NCBI GenBank assembly: GCA_937968015.1
Contig: CALBSO010000064.1
Location: forward strand, 1 to 60,018
Length of the DNA: 60,018 nucleotides
Origin: an uncultured Thermomicrobia bacterium
GTDB taxonomy: Bacteria; Chloroflexota; Chloroflexia; Thermomicrobiales; JALYUS01
Direction: 5' to 3'
In this document: piece after piece, positions 1 through 8,070 of the stretch
How positions within the stretch are numbered: position 1 is the stretch's first letter
Layout of the letters: each line of letters begins with the position of its first letter
Translations under genes and position numbers: made by a program
The notes under the pieces: generated by a model
Told to the model about the DNA's origin: nothing
The model's input: the letters and a program-made list of their open reading frames with translations, nothing else
Database searches by the model: none

Positions 1-76
1 CGCCCGCCCCCGTCGCCCCAAGCACCGCGACGCCGATCTTGTCCCCACCCGCCGGCGGACCTGCAATGCTGCTCAT
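1..76 (-). CDS. asd: Aspartate-semialdehyde dehydrogenase, N-terminal fragment (cut by window edge)
   Basis: Only the first 25 codons are in the window. The translation begins MSSIAGPPAGGDKIGVAVLG and continues with ATGAG, which is the N-terminal NADP-binding glycine-rich motif (VAVLGATGA) of aspartate-semialdehyde dehydrogenase. This enzyme reduces aspartyl phosphate, the product of the aspartate kinase encoded just upstream on the same strand, so the gene order supports the call. Its ATG overlaps the stop of the preceding gene (ATGA, 4-base overlap), which suggests translational coupling. The rest lies left of the window. Confidence 0.8.
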   Translation of the reverse strand, partial: MSSIAGPPAGGDKIGVAVLGATGAG

Positions 77-714
77 GCCCCCTCCCTCGCTTCCTCTTCA
101 CTGAGTGTGTCTAATCGCTCCTGCCAATGAGCGGGGACGACGTAAACGGGCGGCGTCTGCCGCTCCGCGTAGGGTGCATCTTTGTGGCGGAACCACCAGC
201 GAGCGCGGGCCACATCGTGCCGCCGCACAGCAATCGTTGTTTCCGTACTTGCCTGCTCGTCAATCGCCAGCACACCCTCCTGTACAAGCGTCACCGCCGC
301 TCTGAAGGTAATGCCGAGGAGACGCGCCGCTTCAGTCGCGGGGAGAGCGTCCGATTCCGGGCGCTCACCGCGCAGATCAACGACGCCGGTGCGGCCATGC
401 GCTCGCTCCCAGACGTATTCGTCGCCCAACCCGACAATCGGCTCGCGGCGGCGGAGCAGCAACCCCTGATCGCGCAGCCGTTCGAGGTCGTAATGCGCGA
501 CGCGGAGCGGCAGGTTGCATTCCGCCGCCACTTCCGCCGCCGTGAAGCGGGCAAGCCGTTCGATGTCTGGGTCCTGCGTTGTATAGCGGCGGACGCGGGC
601 GAGCGTCTCGTCGGACGGTTCATCACGCGCCGGGCCCCACCACACCGCGCGGTATTCTGCCGCCGTGACAAGATTCGAGCGCTGGGCCGTTCCCTTCGGC
701 TTGCCCCGTGGCAT
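73..714 (-). CDS. Two-domain putative DNA-binding protein inside the aspartate-family operon
   Basis: A 213-residue soluble protein. Roughly residues 40-105 look like a winged helix: an acidic helix, then AAEVAAECNLPLRVAHYDLE and a wing-like RRREPIVGLGDEYVWE. Residues about 123-175 contain LPATEAARLLGITFRAAVTL followed by a basic WWFRHK segment, resembling a MerR/excisionase-type helix-turn-helix. No enzyme motif is visible. It lies between the aspartate kinase and asd genes, overlaps the asd start by 4 bases, and its ATG overlaps the stop of a 26-codon ORF. A regulator of this operon is a possibility, but the role is unknown. Confidence 0.55.
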   Translation of the reverse strand: MPRGKPKGTAQRSNLVTAAEYRAVWWGPARDEPSDETLARVRRYTTQDPDIERLARFTAAEVAAECNLPLRVAHYDLERLRDQGLLLRRREPIVGLGDEYVWERAHGRTGVVDLRGERPESDALPATEAARLLGITFRAAVTLVQEGVLAIDEQASTETTIAVRRHDVARARWWFRHKDAPYAERQTPPVYVVPAHWQERLDTLSEEEAREGA

Positions 715-794
715 CAGGCGACCTCCTCGATGATCGGCTGACGATACTGGCGCAGCCAGGCGTCCACCGCATCCTCATTCCACCGGCCTTCCAT
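714..794 (-). CDS. Possible small ORF (26 aa) between lysC and the DNA-binding protein gene
   Basis: Translation MEGRWNEDAVDAWLRQYRQP followed by IIEEVA. It fills the gap between the lysC stop and the next gene, and its TGA overlaps the next ATG (ATGA). A purine-rich stretch (GAAGGGTGACGGC) precedes the ATG. An in-frame GTG three codons upstream is an alternative start. It is acidic and probably helical, with no recognised family. It may be a real small protein or a translational-coupling device. Confidence 0.3.
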   Translation of the reverse strand: MEGRWNEDAVDAWLRQYRQPIIEEVA

Positions 795-806
795 TGCCGT
801 CACCCT

Positions 807-2267
807 TCATGCCACGGACTCCGTGGCGGCCGGGACACAGAACTCCGCATGCAGTTGGCGGGTCGCGTTGTCCGCATGGATGCTGGGCACCGTGACGATC
901 AGCGAGCGGCCCGCCGGGTCACTCCCGACCGCGTACATCGGCACGCTCGCTGCCCCGAGCACCCGCCCGACGCGTGCCGCCACGTCTGGTTCCGCGCCGA
1001 CGCCCTCGCCGACGACCGCGACACACGCCGCGTCGTCCTGCATCGCCAGCCGCCGCACCATGTCCGTGATGATGTCGTCCCTGAGTGTCGAGCGGAGATG
1101 GGCAAGCATCTCCGCGAGGGCCGCGCCCGTCGCGCCGACGCCGACGTGGCAACTCGTGCCTGTCGTCGTCATGAAGATCAGGCGTGCGTTCAGATCACCG
1201 AGCGCGCCCCGAATCGCCGTGACGAAGCGGGCGAGATGCGAGCGCCCCGCCACCTGCACAGTAATTAAGCCGAGCGAGCGGAGCGTCGCAATCCCCTTAA
1301 CGACCGTTTCACCGTCCTGATCATCCGCGTCCGCCGCGATCAGCGTCCCCGCGAACTCGGGATGGAAGGTATTCTTGATGCGGAGCGGAATGGCGTGCGG
1401 CAAGAGCGGCTGGATAGCGCGCGGGTGAATCACTTTCGCGCCGTAGTGCGCCAGTTCGCCCGCCTCGTCGTAACTGAGCGCGGCGAGGGGCACGGCCTGC
1501 GGCACGACACGCGGATCGGTCGTCATAATGCCGTCCACGTCCGTCCAGATCCAGATTTCCGAAGCGACGAGCGCCGCGCCGAGCACTGTCGCGCTGTAGT
1601 CGGAGCCGCCGCGCCCGCCGAGCGTCACCGTCTGACCGTCCGTGCTGCGCCCGATGAAGCCGGTGACGACGGGAATTGTCCCGTCCGCGATCAGCGGCGC
1701 GAGGACATTTTCACAGGCGATCCGTGTCGGCTCGACGAGCGGGTCCGCATTGCCGAAGACGCCATTCGTGATGATACACTGCTCCGCCGAGACCGAGACG
1801 GACGAAATACCCATACCGCGCAGCGCCGCCGCGACAATCGGCGCGGAACACTTTTCGCCACACGCCGCCACGCGATCCACGAGCGCGGGCACCGGCTCGC
1901 CCATCGCGCCAATCGCGACATAAAAGCGGCTCAGCGCTTCGAGCGTTGTCTCCACGTCAGCGAGCGCGGCGACGCGGTCATCCGGGTCGTCAATGCAAGT
2001 GGCGACGCTGGCGTGGATGGCACGGAGTTTGGCGAGAATCCCTTGCACATCGGGGTCCCGCCCGGCGGCAGCATGCGCGACGCCCTCCAGTAGCGTGTTC
2101 GTCACGCCAGAGACCGCCGAGACGACGACGACCGGATGGCGGCGTCGCTCCATCGCGACGAGTTGCGCCGCGTCCCGGATGCGCTCCGCACTACCGACGG
2201 AGGTGCCGCCGAATTTCATCACGAGCGGCCCGCCCCTCGCCGCGCTGCCTGATTGTGGCTCGTCCAT
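807..2267 (-). CDS. lysC: Aspartate kinase (aspartokinase)
   Basis: It phosphorylates aspartate, the first step to lysine, threonine, methionine and isoleucine. The amino-acid-kinase domain starts with MKFGGTSVG (residues 17-25), followed by GEKCSA, TLGGRGGSDYSATVLG and WTDVDGIMTTDPR. The C-terminal part from about residue 335 (ITVQVAGRSHLARFVTAI, then a second repeat with CVAVVGEGVG) fits the paired ACT domains used for allosteric feedback. Length (486 aa) fits monofunctional enzymes. The start could be Met1 or the internal Met17 directly before the first motif. It is first in the operon with asd and is preceded by a leader peptide and terminator. Confidence 0.95.
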   Translation of the reverse strand: MDEPQSGSAARGGPLVMKFGGTSVGSAERIRDAAQLVAMERRRHPVVVVSAVSGVTNTLLEGVAHAAAGRDPDVQGILAKLRAIHASVATCIDDPDDRVAALADVETTLEALSRFYVAIGAMGEPVPALVDRVAACGEKCSAPIVAAALRGMGISSVSVSAEQCIITNGVFGNADPLVEPTRIACENVLAPLIADGTIPVVTGFIGRSTDGQTVTLGGRGGSDYSATVLGAALVASEIWIWTDVDGIMTTDPRVVPQAVPLAALSYDEAGELAHYGAKVIHPRAIQPLLPHAIPLRIKNTFHPEFAGTLIAADADDQDGETVVKGIATLRSLGLITVQVAGRSHLARFVTAIRGALGDLNARLIFMTTTGTSCHVGVGATGAALAEMLAHLRSTLRDDIITDMVRRLAMQDDAACVAVVGEGVGAEPDVAARVGRVLGAASVPMYAVGSDPAGRSLIVTVPSIHADNATRQLHAEFCVPAATESVA

Positions 2268-2285
2268 CCCGATTCACCCCACTGA

Positions 2286-2317
2286 CAAACAAAAACAGCG
2301 TGGCAAGCGCCCGCTGT
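2286..2317 (-). terminator. Intrinsic terminator in the lysC leader (attenuator)
   Basis: On the minus strand ACAGCG-GGC-GCTT-GCC-A-CGCTGT forms a 9-bp stem with one bulged A and a GCTT tetraloop, followed by TTTTTGTTTG. It lies between the leader-peptide stop and lysC, 19 nt before the lysC ATG. A terminator in front of the gene it would block is the signature of transcription attenuation. Confidence 0.85.
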
Positions 2318-2346
2318 CTCCCCGGCCTTCCTGGTGTGAGTTGCGC

Positions 2347-2415
2347 TCAGGCCAACTCCCCACCCGGCCAACCGGGGGTGGTAGTCGTCGTCATAATGAT
2401 CGCCATACTCAACAT
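2347..2415 (-). CDS. Thr/Ile/Met-rich leader peptide of the lysC operon
   Basis: A 22-codon ORF whose core reads MAIIMTTTTTP: five consecutive Thr codons (residues 9-13), two Ile (6-7) and Met at 1, 4 and 8, ending GGELA-stop. All three amino acids are end products of the aspartate pathway, while Lys is absent. The ATG at 2415 is preceded by GGGAG with a 7-nt spacer. The pattern matches the thr operon leader of E. coli (thrL). The Thr codons are part of a hairpin (CCACCC 2376-2381 with GGGTGG 2360-2365). A second hairpin, GAGTTG/CAACTC (2353-2358/2338-2343), and a competing pairing of TGAGCGC (2343-2349) with GCGCTTG (2304-2310) inside the terminator provide candidate alternative folds. Confidence 0.85.
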   Translation of the reverse strand: MLSMAIIMTTTTTPGWPGGELA

Positions 2416-2446
2416 CAAGCGACTCCCGCATGCATCAACCAGCGTG

Positions 2447-2475
2447 ATGGTACAAGCGGAAGCGGGTAGCGTCAA
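2447..2475 (-). promoter_or_regulatory. Sigma70-type promoter of the lysC leader transcript
   Basis: TTGACG at 2470-2475 and TACCAT at 2447-2452, separated by exactly 17 bases on the minus strand. The expected transcription start near 2440 is about 25 nt before the leader-peptide ATG, leaving room for its ribosome binding site. Confidence 0.65.
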
Positions 2476-2596
2476 GTGCCGAGCGATCGGGTTTGCTCCG
2501 GGAATGTCCTTCCCCATCCGATGTTGGTGGAGACGAGCATACCGGCACGTCTCGGAGTGCCGGGCGCGCCGCAATGAAGACCCGGAGGAAACGGAG

Positions 2597-2869
2597 ATGG
2601 CAAACGTCCTCGGCATTAGCCAGGACAGCCGTCATACCCACAAGGCATATCGGGAGGCGAACGGCATCAAGCATGATCTGCTCGCGGATATGAAGGGCGA
2701 GGTCGCGAAGCGGTACGGCTCGTGGAACGAAGACATGGCCTTCTCAGAGCGGCTGACGGTCGTCATTGATCCGGCCGGCACGATCGTCTACACGGTGCAT
2801 AACCCGGCAGGTAACGCGCGTGACCACAACGAGGCGCTCGATGCCCTCGGCAACCTGGCGCACGCGTAA
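2597..2869 (+). pseudogene. Peroxiredoxin (AhpC/TSA) C-terminal remnant lacking the peroxidatic half
   Basis: From the ATG at 2597 (AGGAAA upstream) the 90 codons encode VLGISQDSRHTHKAYREANG, then a KHDLLAD, a KRYG and a TVVIDPAGTIVYTV segment: the second half of a Prx/BCP-type peroxiredoxin. The frame stays open upstream and reads SECRARRNEDPEETEMAN just before, which aligns loosely with the CTxEACxFRD region, but the Thr-x-x-Cys active site and the thioredoxin-fold N-terminus are absent in all frames. It is probably a decayed gene. A short expressed protein cannot be excluded. Confidence 0.7.
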
Positions 2870-2888
2870 CTCTCCTCACCCCGCCCGC

Positions 2889-3353
2889 TTATTGCACCGT
2901 GAGCGTAATCTTCATGCCGAGTTGTTGGTGGCCGGGGATGTTGCAGATGACGGTGTAGGTGCCGGGTTGGAGGTCCACTTGCAAGTTTCCGGTCTTGCCG
3001 GGGTCAAGAGTGTCCGTCGCCTTCTTCAGTTCGACAACCTCGATGTTGTGCGGGGATGGGCCATTGTTGGTAATGTTGAACTTAATCGAGCCGGCCTTGA
3101 GCGTCGTCTTGTCGGCCGAGATGGCGAAGTCCTTTTCGATGATGTTCAGTTCGTTATCGGGGGCCGGTGCGGGCTTATCCGGGCCACCACCGGCCACCGC
3201 GCTACCGCCGCCGGAGGGCACGGCCGTCACGAACGGCGCCGGCTTGCCCCCACCAACGACCAACGCGCCGACGACCAGAACCATGCTCGCTCCCAGCCCG
3301 ACCACAAAGGCAACGAGACCACCCACACTGCGTTTCGTTGTCGCGCTCCGCAT
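2889..3353 (-). CDS. Membrane-anchored cupredoxin (plastocyanin/azurin-like)
   Basis: An N-terminal basic segment and one hydrophobic stretch (GGLVAFVVGLGASMVLVVGA) act as a membrane anchor or signal, followed by a Gly/Pro-rich linker and a C-terminal beta-domain of about 95 residues. The type-1 copper ligands are visible: His in GPSPHNIEV, then Cys, His and Met in VICNIPGHQQLGM. An extracytoplasmic electron carrier or copper protein is likely. The chosen start is the Met before RSATTKRS (3353). An upstream in-frame ATG at 3398 adds 15 residues that do not look like a signal peptide. Confidence 0.85.
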   Translation of the reverse strand: MRSATTKRSVGGLVAFVVGLGASMVLVVGALVVGGGKPAPFVTAVPSGGGSAVAGGGPDKPAPAPDNELNIIEKDFAISADKTTLKAGSIKFNITNNGPSPHNIEVVELKKATDTLDPGKTGNLQVDLQPGTYTVICNIPGHQQLGMKITLTVQ

Positions 3354-3439
3354 TTGTGCCCGCTCCTCTATCACATCCGCGGGGCCACGCTGCCCCACCG
3401 CATCCGCATTGATGCCGCTCCGCGCGGCACGCCGCTATC

Positions 3440-4012
3440 TTACGTCAGTTTGCGGGCATCGTGCATGATTCCACTGAGAACGTCCGCACGCGTGAGGCGC
3501 ATCAGGTATTCCGGCGTCGGTTCATTCGGTGATGGGATCGTCTTGAAGGAGCGAAAGCCCGCCTTCTCGTAGGCGCGAATAGCGATCCGGTTCGTCTCAC
3601 TCGGTCCGATGATACAACTTTTCGCGTCGCCCGCGCCGAAGATGACATCGCGCAGAAACGCGCGGAGAATGTGACTGCCGAGTCCCTTGTGCAGATACTC
3701 GGTCTCCCCAATAAAGAGGTCCACGCCCGCCGCGTCCTCGTCCGCATCCACGACAGCGGCATACTCCGGGTAATCGCGGATCATATACGTCTGGATGTAG
3801 CCGATGGGCCAGCCCCCGTAGAGGATGAAATATGCGTGCGTCGGCTCTTCTCCCCGGAGACGCGGCCCGTACTTCTCCGCCACCGCCTCGTACGACGGCG
3901 CGACACCACCCCACCACCATTCCAGCACATGCGGCATCTGGAGCCAGTGATGCATCAGCGGCAAGTCGTCCATCGCCATCCGCCGGAAACCGATCTGCGC
4001 CGGATCACTCAC
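3440..4012 (-). CDS. GNAT acetyltransferase, AAC(6')-like
   Basis: A 190-residue GNAT protein. The order DLPLMHHWLQMPHVLEWWWG, then PIGYIQTYMIRDYPEY, then GVDLFIGETEYLHKGLGSHI (acetyl-CoA loop) and IGPSETNRIAIRAYEKAGF matches the layout of AAC(6')-Ib-type aminoglycoside acetyltransferases. Related siderophore and lysine acylases share this fold, so substrate is uncertain. Its ATG overlaps the stop of the M14 peptidase gene by 4 bases, making it the last gene of the dppABC-peptidase operon. Modification of an imported or released peptide or amine is a plausible role. Confidence 0.8.
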   Translation of the reverse strand: MSDPAQIGFRRMAMDDLPLMHHWLQMPHVLEWWWGGVAPSYEAVAEKYGPRLRGEEPTHAYFILYGGWPIGYIQTYMIRDYPEYAAVVDADEDAAGVDLFIGETEYLHKGLGSHILRAFLRDVIFGAGDAKSCIIGPSETNRIAIRAYEKAGFRSFKTIPSPNEPTPEYLMRLTRADVLSGIMHDARKLT

Positions 4013-7000
4013 GTTTTCATTTCCGCGAGTGGCGTTGGCAGCGGTCGCATCCGGTGGAGGCGATGGTGGACGCGGCCACCGGACAGCGGCGTCGCGGAGA
4101 AGGCGACAGGCGGCGCATTGTCGGCCATCATCGTCGTCAGCGCGACATTCGCGGTCAGGTGCGCCTTCGCGACGAGCGCGAGGTGCGCTCCCTGCGCCGT
4201 CTCGTCAATCACCTCCGTCACCCAGGTAGCGGAGAGCATCGCTGGCTCGCGCGGCGGGGTATCGGGCGTGATTTCGATCGGGTTGAAGAACCAGAGCATG
4301 TCGCCGTGATAGGTCGCGGGGAACATCTCAGGGATGTATTGGTGGCCCCAGCGCGCGTACCGCTCGGCGTAGATACGGTTCGCTGCCGCGAGATCGGGTT
4401 CCGCCGCGATAGCGCGCGATACCGTCTCACGCATCGCCGCCGCGAAATCGGCATGCGGCGCATCCGGCAAATAGCGACAGATACCGTAGATCAGCGCCTG
4501 ACAGAGCCAGTAGGAGATGCGGAAGCGGGGCGGATTCTGACCTCCGGCGAAGGGCTGCCACCACTCGTGCGATGGCACGCCGTGGTTGTCCGTGACGACA
4601 TCGGGCCGCCACTCGTGCATCAGCCGAGGCCGCACGCGTGCCTCGCCATAGATCGTCTCCGGGTCACGCATGTGGCTGCTGAACTCGGCGCCGACGGCAT
4701 TGTAGCGCGCCGCGTGGTGCTTCCACGTTGGGTGCTCGGCCATCAGCATCGCGTGGAGCGCCGTGCCGTCCGGGTTCTCGTCCGGAATGACGACGACATT
4801 GCAGCGGTCGAGGAGGGGCATCGTCGCCGGGTCGGTCGCGAGCAGTTCGACGAAACGGAGCGCGGCGGTCGTGCTCGACACCTCGTTCGCGTGATGCCGC
4901 GCGACGATCAGGTGCGTCGGCTTCATCGCCGCCAGTTTCGTTCGCGAGCGCACCGCCGCGCCGTCCGGCTTGACGACCTCAATCGCCGGAATCGTCCGCC
5001 CCCGATACGACCGCTCGACATCACGGATCGTCACACCGGGCAGTCGGTTGACGTATGCGAGGAAACCGGGCAGGTTCTCACCCATCACCACCTCATCCAT
5101 CGCGACGCCTGCTGACCGCTGCTCGACCGCAAACGGCGCATACGTTGTTTTCGCGGTGTCATACCGGAACAGCGTCACTTTCGCACGCGGCGGCTCGCCC
5201 GGCGAACTATTGACATGGACGAGCGGCACGATCTGCCCCGGCTCATCCCACGGCTCGCCCGTCGTCTGCACACCGAGTTCGTGAAAGTAATCGAGCGTGT
5301 TGAAATAGATGTCCTCCGCCAGACCCTCAGCGGGCGATTCCCGCTCCTCCCGCACGCCGAGCGCGTATTCCGGTTCACTCACCCAGACCTCGACACGCAG
5401 TTCATCGAAGAAAGGCTGACTTGCGGCGGTTGGATGCCCCTCGTTTTGGGCAAGGACGAATTCACGGAGGTGCGGGAGGATTTGCTGCTGCCATGCGTCC
5501 CAGAAGCAGTCGAGGTCGGTTGGGACCGCATCATCATAAGAGGCGTCTCGACCATCCTGGCTCGCGATGCCACCCATCGCAACGTGGACGATTCCCTCCT
5601 CCGGGAAACCGGGTAGGAAGGGCCGCGTGTACCACCGAGGCGAGAAGGTCCATTCACGAAGCGTCACACCGGCAGCATCGAGCGCGCGCGCCTGATACGT
5701 CTCGCTTTGATTCACCCCACCGAGCGTAATGCGTACCTGCTCCAGCGGTAAGCCGAGCATCGGCGCAATCAACTCATCGGCAGGCCAACACTCCTGCAAC
5801 CAGCGGATCGGCAGGTCGCGGCACGGCGTGTCGTCCGGCAATAGAAGAGGGCGACAGGTCACGTCGAGTGCAGCCAGTCCATCGCATTCCTTCGCGGTAG
5901 GAGCAACGACTTCTTCCAGCCATACCCGCCCCGCATGATGGACCGGGAGCACCGTGACCGCACTCCCGCTCGGATATATGCCCAACAGTTCATCGCGGAT
6001 CGCGGCGCGCTGTTCGGCAGGCTCACTCACCTGCACAAGCACATCACATGGCGCGTCCGTGGGCTGCAAGGAAAGCAAACGGCGCGCCGTCTCCATCAAT
6101 ACCTCGCGCTCGCTGCGCTCCTGCCATTCCCACGACCAGATGATCTCTTTCGCGGGCTGCGGCTCAACGAAGGTGGGGAACGCCGTTTCGATGAGTGGCG
6201 CGGTCGCGAGGGCGCGAAGCATCGCCCTCGTCCCGGCGCTCGTATCTCCCGCAATGACCACTGCCGTCCGGCCATCAGCGAGCGAATATCGCAGGGGTCT
6301 ATCGCCGGACACGCCGCTGGGCGCGGCATCACCGACCAACACCGGCACCACCGCGCCAAGATCAACGGGCGCGCAAAGGGGCAGCGTCAGACCTGCCGTT
6401 TCGATGCCGAGGCGTGCCGCGACATCCACGAGTGCCATACCGATCTCGCGGGATATGTCTTCAGGAATGACGAAGCAGCAGCGCGTGTTATCCGGCACGC
6501 GGTCATGGTCGGTATCAACAAAGAGACCGGCCACACGTTCCGGTTCTCCTCGTGCCATGAACAGATCATCGAGAACCGGCGCGGGGCCGGGATCGCTGGA
6601 GGTCGGTTGCGGTGTCGGTTCCGGGTACTGCGCTGCGCTCACGTGCCATTCCGCCGCGTCCGGTAGTGATCCCTGCGATAGCGCGCGGAGCATCGCCGCT
6701 CGCCCCGCTGCGTCCCCTCCCCGGACGGTCAGCACAGTACCATCGAGGGTACCACGCCCCGTGCCGGCGGGGAGCGTCGCGTCATCCGCCGGGTCAAGCA
6801 GGAGCGCCGGGCCATCCCATGCATCTACGACAAGCGGCGGCGAGAAGCCAGTGACATGGAGGCCAACCACCGCCGCGAGGTCGGCCAGCGCGCACCACTC
6901 CCATGCGGTCGGCGCGCCGGGCGCGATGAAGCGGAGCGCGATGTCGTCCGCGTAGCCATCCCCGTTCGTGTCCGCGAGTGCATCCGCTGTGGTGAAGAGA

Positions 7001-7020
7001 GCCGCGATCCGCTCCATCAT
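4009..7020 (-). CDS. Large M14-family zinc carboxypeptidase-like protein
   Basis: A 1003-residue protein. The C-terminal third holds an M14 peptidase domain: HHANE (zinc-binding HxxE, around residue 706), NPDG (around 750) and DNHG (around 810). The N-terminal part contains at least two related units that begin with Asp-rich segments (ADTNGDGYADD and VDTDHDRVPD, reminiscent of calcium loops) and end with an RAMLRAL motif. The middle is unassigned and has no obvious signal peptide. Start MMER is preceded by AAGGGGGA. It sits directly after dppC, so hydrolysis of peptides imported by the transporter is the simplest reading. Confidence 0.8.
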   Translation of the reverse strand: MMERIAALFTTADALADTNGDGYADDIALRFIAPGAPTAWEWCALADLAAVVGLHVTGFSPPLVVDAWDGPALLLDPADDATLPAGTGRGTLDGTVLTVRGGDAAGRAAMLRALSQGSLPDAAEWHVSAAQYPEPTPQPTSSDPGPAPVLDDLFMARGEPERVAGLFVDTDHDRVPDNTRCCFVIPEDISREIGMALVDVAARLGIETAGLTLPLCAPVDLGAVVPVLVGDAAPSGVSGDRPLRYSLADGRTAVVIAGDTSAGTRAMLRALATAPLIETAFPTFVEPQPAKEIIWSWEWQERSEREVLMETARRLLSLQPTDAPCDVLVQVSEPAEQRAAIRDELLGIYPSGSAVTVLPVHHAGRVWLEEVVAPTAKECDGLAALDVTCRPLLLPDDTPCRDLPIRWLQECWPADELIAPMLGLPLEQVRITLGGVNQSETYQARALDAAGVTLREWTFSPRWYTRPFLPGFPEEGIVHVAMGGIASQDGRDASYDDAVPTDLDCFWDAWQQQILPHLREFVLAQNEGHPTAASQPFFDELRVEVWVSEPEYALGVREERESPAEGLAEDIYFNTLDYFHELGVQTTGEPWDEPGQIVPLVHVNSSPGEPPRAKVTLFRYDTAKTTYAPFAVEQRSAGVAMDEVVMGENLPGFLAYVNRLPGVTIRDVERSYRGRTIPAIEVVKPDGAAVRSRTKLAAMKPTHLIVARHHANEVSSTTAALRFVELLATDPATMPLLDRCNVVVIPDENPDGTALHAMLMAEHPTWKHHAARYNAVGAEFSSHMRDPETIYGEARVRPRLMHEWRPDVVTDNHGVPSHEWWQPFAGGQNPPRFRISYWLCQALIYGICRYLPDAPHADFAAAMRETVSRAIAAEPDLAAANRIYAERYARWGHQYIPEMFPATYHGDMLWFFNPIEITPDTPPREPAMLSATWVTEVIDETAQGAHLALVAKAHLTANVALTTMMADNAPPVAFSATPLSGGRVHHRLHRMRPLPTPLAEMKT

Positions 7021-7112
7021 TCCCCCTTATGCATGCATCGTCTTGTGGCAGTTGGTAGTGCGGCGATCATTTCGCAGGCTTTCCAGCCCGCGAGCGACGA
7101 CATTCTCACGAT

Positions 7113-8036
7113 TCACACGCGCTGCGATGTGGGATCAAGCACATCCCGGAGCCAGTCGCCGAACATATTGATGCCAAGCACGGCGAGCAGGATCGCCAGG
7201 CCGGGGAAGGTAATCACCCACCAGGCGTTGTAGAAGTAGAGCCGCCCCTCATTGATCATCGTTCCCCATGTCGGGGTGGACGGGTTCACGCCGAGGCCGA
7301 GGAAACTCAACGAAGACTCCGCGAGCACGACGCCACCGATCTGCAACGTCGCGAGGACGATTACGGGCGCGATGATATTCGGCAAAATGTGGCGCACGAG
7401 CACGCGGCTGTCCCGCGCACCCGCGACGCGCACCGCTTCGATGTACTGCGCTTGCTTGATCGCGAGGACCTGTCCGCGCACGAGCCGCGCGTAGGTGACC
7501 CACCCCGCGACGACGAAGACGACGATCAGATTGACGATCCCGGCCCCAAGCACGGCAATGATCGTGATCGCCAACAGGATGAACGGGAAGGCGAGAAAGA
7601 GGTCCGCGATCCGCATCAGCACTTGATCGAGCCAGCCGCCGTAGTAGCCCGCGAGCAATCCAAGCACGACACCGAGCGCGGCGGCGAGCGCGGTGACGGC
7701 GAGGCTGATCGAGAGCGAAACCCGCGCGCCATAGATGATCCGGCTCAAAATATCGCGGCCCACGGGGTCAGTGCCCAGCAGATGCCGTGTACTGCCCCCT
7801 GCCTCCCAGGGCGGTGGCGTGTTGCGCGCCCGGAGGTCGGTCAGTGCCGGGTCGTGAGGCGCGAGCAACGGCGCGCCGATGGCGGCGATCACCAACGCGC
7901 ACATCACGACCGCGCCGAACACCGCCGATGGCTCCCGCAGGAATCGTCCCAGCGGTGTGTAGCGCCACACGCGCTTCCCCGCCAGCCGCACGGACGCCGC
8001 GTTGCCGATTGTTGTCGCCTGATCGGTCATTACCAC
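7113..8036 (-). CDS. dppC: Peptide ABC transporter permease, DppC type
   Basis: A 307-residue inner-membrane permease with an N-terminal helix (AVFGAVVMCALVIAAIGAPL), the periplasmic HLLGTDPVGRDILSR segment typical of DppC/OppC, and five further helices. The EAA loop is YIEAVRVAGARDSRVLVRHI. It pairs with the DppB-type permease encoded 34 bases upstream. No ATPase genes are in the cluster, so the NBDs must come from elsewhere. Confidence 0.93.
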   Translation of the reverse strand: MVMTDQATTIGNAASVRLAGKRVWRYTPLGRFLREPSAVFGAVVMCALVIAAIGAPLLAPHDPALTDLRARNTPPPWEAGGSTRHLLGTDPVGRDILSRIIYGARVSLSISLAVTALAAALGVVLGLLAGYYGGWLDQVLMRIADLFLAFPFILLAITIIAVLGAGIVNLIVVFVVAGWVTYARLVRGQVLAIKQAQYIEAVRVAGARDSRVLVRHILPNIIAPVIVLATLQIGGVVLAESSLSFLGLGVNPSTPTWGTMINEGRLYFYNAWWVITFPGLAILLAVLGINMFGDWLRDVLDPTSQRV

Positions 8037-8070
8037 CCGGCTCTCCTACGCTTCGGCGGCCAGAACGCGC

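Noticed and set aside
2286..2475. Lysine riboswitch or T-box before lysC
   Set aside because: The L-box core and T-box motifs are absent; a leader peptide with Thr/Ile/Met codons explains the terminator better.
3832..5115. 427-codon open frame on the plus strand
   Set aside because: Shadow of the GNAT and M14 genes, with Arg-rich composition.
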